From positions 1-9,439 of the forward strand of contig JAKCEC010000039.1 in NCBI GenBank assembly GCA_021841725.1: a stretch of 9,439 nucleotides of DNA. The letters are read 5' to 3'. Below are positions 5,196-9,439 of this stretch, one piece after another (position 1 is the stretch's first letter; every line of letters starts with the position of its first letter). This stretch comes from Actinomycetes bacterium (GTDB lineage: Bacteria; Actinomycetota; Acidimicrobiia; Acidimicrobiales; RAAP-2). Below the pieces are notes generated by a model. That model was not told the DNA's origin and did not search any database. It saw only the letters and a program-made list of their open reading frames with translations. The position numbers were made by a program, and so were the translations under genes.

Positions 5196-5831
5196 GTGAA
5201 CGTGCACGCCGAACCTCGCTGGCCGGCGTCGTTGGCGTTACTGACCTGCGTCGGTCTCTACGTGGTGCTGCCCCATCGCTTGGTGATCGGACCGCGGTGG
5301 CTGATTCCCGCGCTGATCGTGCTGGCCCTCGTCCCCCTGTCCCTGCGCCGCCACCGCCACCCGGATGAATCACCGCGCGTACGCCAGGTGACCCTCGCGC
5401 TCATTGGCCTCATCACGATCGCCAACGTGACGTCGATGGTCCTGCTCATCCAACGCCTGCTGGACACGTCGGTGTCGCAGGGGCGCGCACTGATCTACTC
5501 GGCGGTCTCGGTGTGGTTGACCAACGTCATCGTGTACGGAGTCTGGTTCTGGGAGGTCGATCGCGGCGGCCCCACGCGTCGGGCGGCGGGCCACAAGGAC
5601 GTGTACGACCTGCAGTTCCCCCAACTCGAGAACCCGCGGTTGGCCCCCGAAGACTGGGAGCCCCGGTTCACGGACTACCTCTATACGTCATTCGCCAACG
5701 GCACCAGTTTCGCGCCGGCCGACGCCATGCCGCTCTCGCGACGGATGAAGGTCCTCTTCGTCAGCGAATCCATGGTCTCGTTCGTCACGATCGCGGTGGT
5801 CGCCGCGCGCGCGGTCAACATCCTGCGCTGA
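5196..5831 (+). CDS. Conserved membrane protein, DUF1345-like
   Basis: 211 residues with about five hydrophobic segments (about 12-30, 34-50, 66-88, 97-119, 186-209). The motif VWFWEVDRGGP (about 116-126) after the fourth segment, the loop DYLYTSFANGTSFAPADAMP (about 160-179) and the ending ARAVNIL (about 204-210) are the conserved marks of a family common in actinobacteria that I recall as DUF1345 or close to it; its biochemical role is not established. The loop plus last helix look like the pore loop and inner helix of two-helix potassium channels without the TVGYGD filter. The GTG at 5196 is 4 bp past the stop of the preceding gene, preceded by GAGGAC and by TAGGTT. The two adjacent cell-envelope genes probably work or at least are expressed together. 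It is convergent with the aminotransferase gene. Confidence 0.75.
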   Translation: MNVHAEPRWPASLALLTCVGLYVVLPHRLVIGPRWLIPALIVLALVPLSLRRHRHPDESPRVRQVTLALIGLITIANVTSMVLLIQRLLDTSVSQGRALIYSAVSVWLTNVIVYGVWFWEVDRGGPTRRAAGHKDVYDLQFPQLENPRLAPEDWEPRFTDYLYTSFANGTSFAPADAMPLSRRMKVLFVSESMVSFVTIAVVAARAVNILR

Positions 5832-5857
5832 GGCGCCGCCGCGCGCGGCCGCGGGGC
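5832..5857. terminator. GC-rich palindrome between convergent genes, possible bidirectional terminator
   Basis: The 26-bp gap between the two convergent stops is almost all G and C and contains the perfect 12-bp palindrome GCCGCGCGCGGC (5838-5849). A strong stem could form in either transcript. There is no T-run, so it is at best a non-canonical terminator of the kind described for high-GC actinobacteria. Confidence 0.35.
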
Positions 5858-7279
5858 TTAGAGGTGGCGGCGTACCGCTTCGGTGAACACCTCGCGCAGG
5901 GTGCCGACCATGAAGTCGATGTCCTCGCGCGTGGAGATGAGCGGGGGCGCCAACTGCACCACGGGGTCACCCCGGTCGTCGGAGCGACAGATCAGGCCGC
6001 GTCGGAACATCTCGGGCGAGACGAAACCGCGCAGGAGTCGCTCGGCCTCTTCACCGCGCCACGTCTCCTTGGTCTGTTGGTCCTTAACCAATTCCACCCC
6101 CCAGAAGTACCCGGTGCCGCGCACGTCGCCCACGATGGGGAGGTCCTTCAGATCGTTCAGACTTTGACGGAAGTAGTCCTCGTTCGCCGTCACGTTCCCG
6201 AGGATGTTCTCTCGTTCGATGATGCCGATACTGGTGAGCGCCAGCGTGGTCGAGAGGGGGTGACCCGCCCAGGTGAAACCGTGCTGAAAGGCCACGTCGC
6301 CGTTGTGGAAAGGTTCGGCTAAACGGTCCGAGACGATCATCGCTCCCAGGGGGGCGTAGCCCGCCGTGATGCCCTTGGCGCAGGTGATGATGTCGGGCAC
6401 GTAGTCATACTTCTGTCCCCCGAACCAGGTGCCGAGACGACCGAAGGCGCAGATCACCTCGTCGGAGACGAGGATGACGCCGTAGCGGTCACAGACGCGA
6501 CGCACCTCTTGCCAGTACCCCGGGGGTGGTGTGAAGCAGCCGCCGGCGTTCTGCACGGGCTCCAAGAACACCGCGGCCACGGTCTCGGGCCCCTCGCGCA
6601 GTAGGGCCTCCTCGATCTGCTGGGCCGACCAGAGGCCGAAGGCCTCGAAATCGTCGGCGTGGACGTCGGCTCGGTAGAAGTTGACGGCGGGCACCTTGAC
6701 CGCACCCGGCACCAGGGGCTCGAAGGGTTGGCGGTAGTTCTCCAGGGAGGTGATGGTCAGCGCGCCCAGGGTGGTGCCGTGGTACGCGATGTCACGGCTG
6801 ATGACCTTGTACCGGTCGGTGTCGCCGCGCATCTTGTGGTACTGGCGCGCCAGCTTCCACGCGCTCTCGTTAGCCTCGGCGCCGCCCGTGGTGAAGAAGA
6901 CGCGGTTCAGGTCACCGGGCGCGAGACTGGCGAGCTTCTCGGCGAGTTCGATGGCCTTGGGGTGGGCGTACGTCCAAATCGGGAAGAACGTCATGTTGTT
7001 CATCGACGCGGCGGCCGCCTCGGCGAACTCGGGTCGACCGTGCCCCAGGGCGTTCGTGAACAGTCCGGAAATTCCGTCGAAGTACTTCGTGCCGTTCACG
7101 TCGAAGACGTAAGTCCCCTCGCCGCGCACGATGATCGGAATCTCGTGTTGTTCGGAGTAGGCGCCCATGCGCGACATCTGCAACCACAGGTTGCGACGGG
7201 CCCGCTCCGAGTAACTATGGCTCTCCTGGTACTCACCACTGACGGCGATACCGTCGGTAAAAATCTCGTCAATACTCAT
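5858..7279 (-). CDS. Class III aminotransferase, putative diamine (putrescine):pyruvate type
   Basis: A 473-residue fold-type I PLP enzyme (usual class III length). TTGGAEANE (about 130-138) binds the PLP phosphate, AYHG (about 165-168) contains the ring-stacking aromatic residue, EPVQNAGG (about 240-247) and SDEVICAFGR (about 272-281) hold the acidic residues, D273 being the one that pairs with the pyridine nitrogen, CAKGITAGYAPLGA carries the catalytic lysine K302, and HGFTWAGHPL (about 333-342) has the threonine from the partner subunit. The family moves an amino group from omega-amino donors (putrescine, GABA, beta-alanine) to pyruvate or 2-oxoglutarate. The adjacent aminobutyraldehyde-type dehydrogenase favours putrescine or a related diamine, and beta-alanine:pyruvate is the main alternative. 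I use ATG 7279: it overlaps the regulator stop as ATGA and follows GGGGAA, whereas GTG 7291 has no ribosome site. The gene is therefore coupled to the Lrp regulator. Confidence 0.88.
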   Translation of the reverse strand: MSIDEIFTDGIAVSGEYQESHSYSERARRNLWLQMSRMGAYSEQHEIPIIVRGEGTYVFDVNGTKYFDGISGLFTNALGHGRPEFAEAAAASMNNMTFFPIWTYAHPKAIELAEKLASLAPGDLNRVFFTTGGAEANESAWKLARQYHKMRGDTDRYKVISRDIAYHGTTLGALTITSLENYRQPFEPLVPGAVKVPAVNFYRADVHADDFEAFGLWSAQQIEEALLREGPETVAAVFLEPVQNAGGCFTPPPGYWQEVRRVCDRYGVILVSDEVICAFGRLGTWFGGQKYDYVPDIITCAKGITAGYAPLGAMIVSDRLAEPFHNGDVAFQHGFTWAGHPLSTTLALTSIGIIERENILGNVTANEDYFRQSLNDLKDLPIVGDVRGTGYFWGVELVKDQQTKETWRGEEAERLLRGFVSPEMFRRGLICRSDDRGDPVVQLAPPLISTREDIDFMVGTLREVFTEAVRRHL

Positions 7280-7797
7280 TTGGTTCCCCACGCGTAGGTC
7301 TGTTTTGAGAGTTTCAAATACAGAAAGGTTTCCACTTCGGTCACCCCGGGAATACTCCGGATGGAGTCATTCAAGAGGTGCACCAGAGCGTTGTCGTCGA
7401 GGGCGATCACCTCGGCGATGATGTCGAAGCTGCCCGCGGTCATGACCACGTAGTTCGCTTCTTCGATGGCCGCAATCCGATCGGCGACCAGTCGGACGTC
7501 ACCGTGAACTCGGATGCCGATCAGCGCTTCGCGGCCGTAGCCGAGTTGCAGGGGATCGGTGATCGCGACGATCTGCATGACGCCCGCGTCCTTCAGTCGC
7601 TGGACGCGCCGACGCACGCCCGCTTCGGAAAGACCGACCTCGTCAGCAATCGCGCCGTAGGGTCGACGACCGTCGTGCTGCAAGAGAGCGATGATCCGGC
7701 GATCAATCGCGTCCAGCGAGCCCGGAACGGCGACCAGTTCCACCGGGGAACGGTCGGCATTTTTGGCCGTGGGCTTTTTAGGGTTGGTTGCTGACAT
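7276..7797 (-). CDS. Lrp/AsnC-family transcriptional regulator
   Basis: A 173-residue protein with the standard two-domain layout behind a longer basic N-terminal tail (about 1-26) than usual (Lrp-like proteins are commonly about 150-165). LDAIDRRIIALLQHDGR (about 28-44) opens the winged helix-turn-helix; IADEVGLSEAGVRRRVQRLKDAGV (about 50-73) is the recognition part. The C-terminal RAM ligand-binding/oligomerisation domain runs from about 77 to 165 (YVVMTAGSFDIIAEV at about 116-130). The family forms dimers to octamers and senses amino acids or related metabolites. ATG 7797 follows GGGAG at 7808-7804. It is followed without a gap by the aminotransferase (ATGA overlap) and is divergent from the dehydrogenase, so it very likely controls both, and itself. 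The ligand is unknown; a polyamine, GABA or an amino acid would fit the context. Confidence 0.92.
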   Translation of the reverse strand: MSATNPKKPTAKNADRSPVELVAVPGSLDAIDRRIIALLQHDGRRPYGAIADEVGLSEAGVRRRVQRLKDAGVMQIVAITDPLQLGYGREALIGIRVHGDVRLVADRIAAIEEANYVVMTAGSFDIIAEVIALDDNALVHLLNDSIRSIPGVTEVETFLYLKLSKQTYAWGTK

Positions 7798-7843
7798 TGG
7801 TTACTCCCGCTCGGTCGTCTGTAACAACCCGACTGCGGATAGA

Positions 7844-7857
7844 GCCACTATAGCGGC
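7844..7857 (-). promoter_or_regulatory. Imperfect palindrome in the regulator's leader, possible Lrp site
   Basis: GCCACTATAGCGGC is a 14-bp near-palindrome, with one non-matching pair, centred on CTATAG. It lies about 47 nt upstream of the regulator's start codon, inside the predicted transcript. It may be an autoregulatory operator. The TATAGT it contains on the reverse strand could alternatively be a -10, but no -35 sits at the right distance. Confidence 0.3.
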
Positions 7858-7871
7858 ATTTCACGCCGAAT

Positions 7872-7900
7872 ACAGTACTCAATTGTCAATTCTGTGTTAA
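7872..7900 (-). promoter_or_regulatory. Promoter for the lrp-aminotransferase operon
   Basis: Reverse strand TTAACA (7900-7895, 5 of 6 to TTGACA), a 17-nt spacer, then TACTGT (7877-7872, fits TANNNT). Transcription would start near 7865, giving a leader of about 68 nt with a Shine-Dalgarno at 7808-7804. The -35 and spacer match those of the permease promoter (TTAACA-17), suggesting the same housekeeping sigma factor. Confidence 0.5.
7881..7891. promoter_or_regulatory. Palindromic operator candidate in the divergent region
   Basis: AATTGTCAATT is a perfect 5-1-5 inverted repeat in the AT-rich part of the divergent intergenic region. It lies within the spacer of the regulator promoter and 16 bp from the -35 of the dehydrogenase promoter. 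Lrp/AsnC proteins often bind short AT-rich imperfect palindromes, so this is a good place for autorepression and for coordinated control of the dehydrogenase. Binding is inferred. Confidence 0.4.
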
Positions 7901-7906
7901 AAACGC

Positions 7907-7935
7907 TTGTGAAGAGTTGCTCAAGGCAATATTCT
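7907..7935 (+). promoter_or_regulatory. Promoter for the aldehyde dehydrogenase gene
   Basis: TTGTGA (7907-7912, 4 of 6), a 17-nt spacer, TATTCT (7930-7935, 4 of 6). Transcription would begin near 7942 with a leader of about 50 nt. Its -35 is only 6 nt from the -35 of the divergent regulator promoter, so the two polymerase sites are back to back. Confidence 0.5.
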
Positions 7936-7992
7936 CTGACACAGTGACGGGCGTCGTGACATGGTCGAGACGCGGAGTTAAAGGGGGGCGTG

Positions 7993-9420
7993 ATGCGCCG
8001 TTTGGCTAATTTCATCGGGGGCGAGTACGTGGCCCCGCGCAGCGGGAAGTACGTGGAGCTCCTCAACCCCGGCACCGGCGAACCCTTCGCGGAGATGCCG
8101 ATCTCGGGGGCCGACGACGTGGACGCCGCGGTGGCCAACGCCGCCGGCGCCTTCACCTCGTGGCGTCGTCTGACGCCCTCGCAACGTTCCCTGATGTTGC
8201 TCAAAGTGGCGGACATCCTCGAGGCGAACGCCGAGCGGTTGGTGGACGTGGAATCGGAGAATTGCGGCAAGATCATGTCGGTCACCATGAGCGAAGAGGT
8301 CCCGCCCATGATCGATCAGATCCGGTTCTTCGCGGGTGCCGCGCGGGTGCTCGAGGGGCGCGCCGCCGCCGAGTACATGGCCGGCATGACGAGTTACGTG
8401 CGGCGCGAGCCCCTGGGGGTGTGCGCCGCGGTGACGCCGTGGAACTACCCGATGATGATGGCGGTGTGGAAGTGGGCGCCCGCCCTCGCCGCGGGTAACA
8501 CCATGGTGATCAAACCCGGGGACACGACCCCCGCCTCGACGCTGTTGATGGCCGAGTTGATGGCCGAGGTGCTGCCGGGGGGCGTGCTCAACGTCATCTG
8601 CGGCGACCGCGACACGGGCCGGGCGCTGGTGGAGCACCCGACCCCCGCCATGGCGTCGGTGACCGGATCGGTGCGCGCGGGAATGCAGGTCGCCCAGTCG
8701 GCTTCTCAGACCCTGAAGCGGGTGCACCTCGAACTCGGCGGCAAGGCGCCCGTCGTGGTCTTTGACGACGTCGACGTCGCCGCCGCCGCCGCGGGGATCG
8801 CCGTGGCCGGTTTCTTCAACGCCGGCCAGGACTGCACGGCGGCGACGCGGGTGTTGGTGGGTCCCCAGGTCTACGGTGATTTCGTGGACGCGCTCGCCGA
8901 GGAGGCGCGCCACACGGTGATCGGTCTGCGCGACAACCAGGACGCGCTCTTCGGTCCGGTCAACAACGCCCGGCAGTTCGAGCGCGTGAGTGGCTTCTTG
9001 GAGCGCGCCCCGCGCCACGCCACCGTGGCCGTCGGCGGTGAACGAGTGGGGGATACGGGGTACTTCGTGGCCCCCACGGTCGTCGCCGACCTGCACCAGG
9101 ACGACGAGATGATTCAGTCCGAGATCTTTGGACCCGTCATCACCGTGCAGAAGTTCTCCGACGACGACGAGGCGTTGGCGTGGGCGAACGGCGTGGACTA
9201 CGGCCTGGCGTCGTCGGTGTGGACCCGCGACCACGGTCGAGCGATGCGCTTCACGCGCGACCTGGACTTCGGGTGCGTGTGGGTCAATACCCACATCCCC
9301 ATCGTGGCCGAGATGCCCCACGGCGGCTTCAAGCGCTCGGGCTACGGCAAGGACCTGTCGATGTACGGCTTCGAGGACTACACGCGCGTCAAGCACGTGA
9401 TGCACAACATCGAGTTCTGA
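7993..9420 (+). CDS. NAD(P)+-dependent aldehyde dehydrogenase, gamma-aminobutyraldehyde dehydrogenase type
   Basis: 475 residues, the usual ALDH length. Family landmarks in order: TPWNYP (about 148-153, with catalytic N151), IKPGDTTP (about 173-180, cofactor lysine K174), TGSVRAG (about 224-230), LELGGKAP (about 246-253, general base E247), GQDCTAATR (about 278-286, nucleophile C281), and EIFGPV (about 377-382). The C-terminal run [13 protein letters not shown] plus [14 protein letters not shown] closely resembles E. coli PatD/YdcW, which oxidises 4-aminobutanal to GABA. With the divergent aminotransferase this makes a two-step diamine degradation route; other omega-amino aldehydes, betaine aldehyde or malonate semialdehyde are possible. 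I chose ATG 7993 over GTG 7990: the strong AAAGGGGGG (7980-7988) is only 1 nt from GTG but about 4 nt from ATG. The stop overlaps the next start. Confidence 0.9.
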   Translation: MRRLANFIGGEYVAPRSGKYVELLNPGTGEPFAEMPISGADDVDAAVANAAGAFTSWRRLTPSQRSLMLLKVADILEANAERLVDVESENCGKIMSVTMSEEVPPMIDQIRFFAGAARVLEGRAAAEYMAGMTSYVRREPLGVCAAVTPWNYPMMMAVWKWAPALAAGNTMVIKPGDTTPASTLLMAELMAEVLPGGVLNVICGDRDTGRALVEHPTPAMASVTGSVRAGMQVAQSASQTLKRVHLELGGKAPVVVFDDVDVAAAAAGIAVAGFFNAGQDCTAATRVLVGPQVYGDFVDALAEEARHTVIGLRDNQDALFGPVNNARQFERVSGFLERAPRHATVAVGGERVGDTGYFVAPTVVADLHQDDEMIQSEIFGPVITVQKFSDDDEALAWANGVDYGLASSVWTRDHGRAMRFTRDLDFGCVWVNTHIPIVAEMPHGGFKRSGYGKDLSMYGFEDYTRVKHVMHNIEF

Positions 9421-9439
9421 TGGCCGTCGACACCGGACC
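9420..9439 (+). CDS. Start of a downstream gene, cut by the window edge
   Basis: The dehydrogenase stop TGA shares its last base with an ATG (TGATG, 9418-9422), which opens a frame reading MAVDTG to the end of the window. Such overlaps usually mean translational coupling in one operon, so the product probably acts in the same pathway. Six residues are too few to identify it, and there is no strong Shine-Dalgarno of its own. Confidence 0.45.

Noticed and set aside
7280..7291. GTG 7291 as the aminotransferase start
   Set aside because: No Shine-Dalgarno before it, whereas ATG 7279 has GGGGAA upstream and the ATGA overlap with the regulator stop.
7961..7981. Six-codon upstream frame (MVETRS) ahead of the dehydrogenase gene
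   Set aside because: No ribosome site, not at the predicted transcription start, and no attenuator-like codon run. It probably arises by chance.
7978..9405. A 475-codon open frame on the minus strand opposite the aldehyde dehydrogenase
   Set aside because: It is the mirror of a strongly GC3-biased gene. Its translation is Arg/His/Gly/Asp-rich with no domain, while the plus strand has a complete ALDH with all catalytic residues.
1..9439. Search for CRISPR arrays, insertion sequences, tRNA/rRNA genes, attachment sites
   Set aside because: No regularly spaced repeats, transposase-like proteins, terminal inverted repeats or cloverleaf-like sequences were seen; gene style is uniform along the window.

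Overview
The window looks like chromosomal DNA of a high-GC (roughly two thirds G+C by eye), free-living actinobacterium. The signs are GTG starts, strongly GC-biased third codon positions, several starts sitting directly behind a TANNNT -10 box (leaderless mRNAs), and an Lrp regulator / class III aminotransferase / aminobutyraldehyde dehydrogenase cluster of the kind known in Streptomyces. An Acidimicrobiia-like member is possible, but I cannot prove it from this sequence. I see no mobile element, CRISPR array, tRNA or rRNA.

Layout. 1-1074 (-): 5' part of an NCS1 purine/pyrimidine-type permease, cut by the window edge, with a -35/-10 promoter and a leader hairpin upstream. 1289-1555 (+): a small membrane-anchored or secreted Ser/Thr-rich protein. 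It meets a convergent DHA1-type MFS drug exporter (1552-2730, -) at a CTAG that is the stop codon on both strands. 2757-3323 (-): a CadD/LysE-superfamily-like membrane transporter. It is divergent from a fold-type II PLP threonine/serine dehydratase (3385-4359, +). 4400-5191 (+): an exported protein with a weak LppX/LolA-like look. 5196-5831 (+): a membrane protein of DUF1345 type. A GC-rich palindrome lies between it and the next, convergent block.

5858-9439 is the clearest functional unit. An Lrp/AsnC regulator (7276-7797, -) is translationally coupled by ATGA to a class III aminotransferase (5858-7279, -). Both are transcribed divergently from an aldehyde dehydrogenase with the C-terminal signature of gamma-aminobutyraldehyde dehydrogenases (7993-9420, +). 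A further gene starts at 9420 through a TGATG overlap. The likely pathway is putrescine (or a related diamine) to 4-aminobutanal to GABA, controlled by the local Lrp regulator. A beta-alanine/malonate-semialdehyde role is the main alternative. The 195-bp divergent region holds two back-to-back promoters and a small palindrome.

Two kinds of translation start coexist. The permease, small protein, regulator, aminotransferase and dehydrogenase have Shine-Dalgarno sequences. Five genes (2730-, 3323-, 3385+, 4400+, 5196+) have TANNNT 6-7 nt before the start codon. No wholly new system stands out. The most interesting points are the leaderless set, the divergent control region and small hairpins overlapping or flanking -10 boxes.
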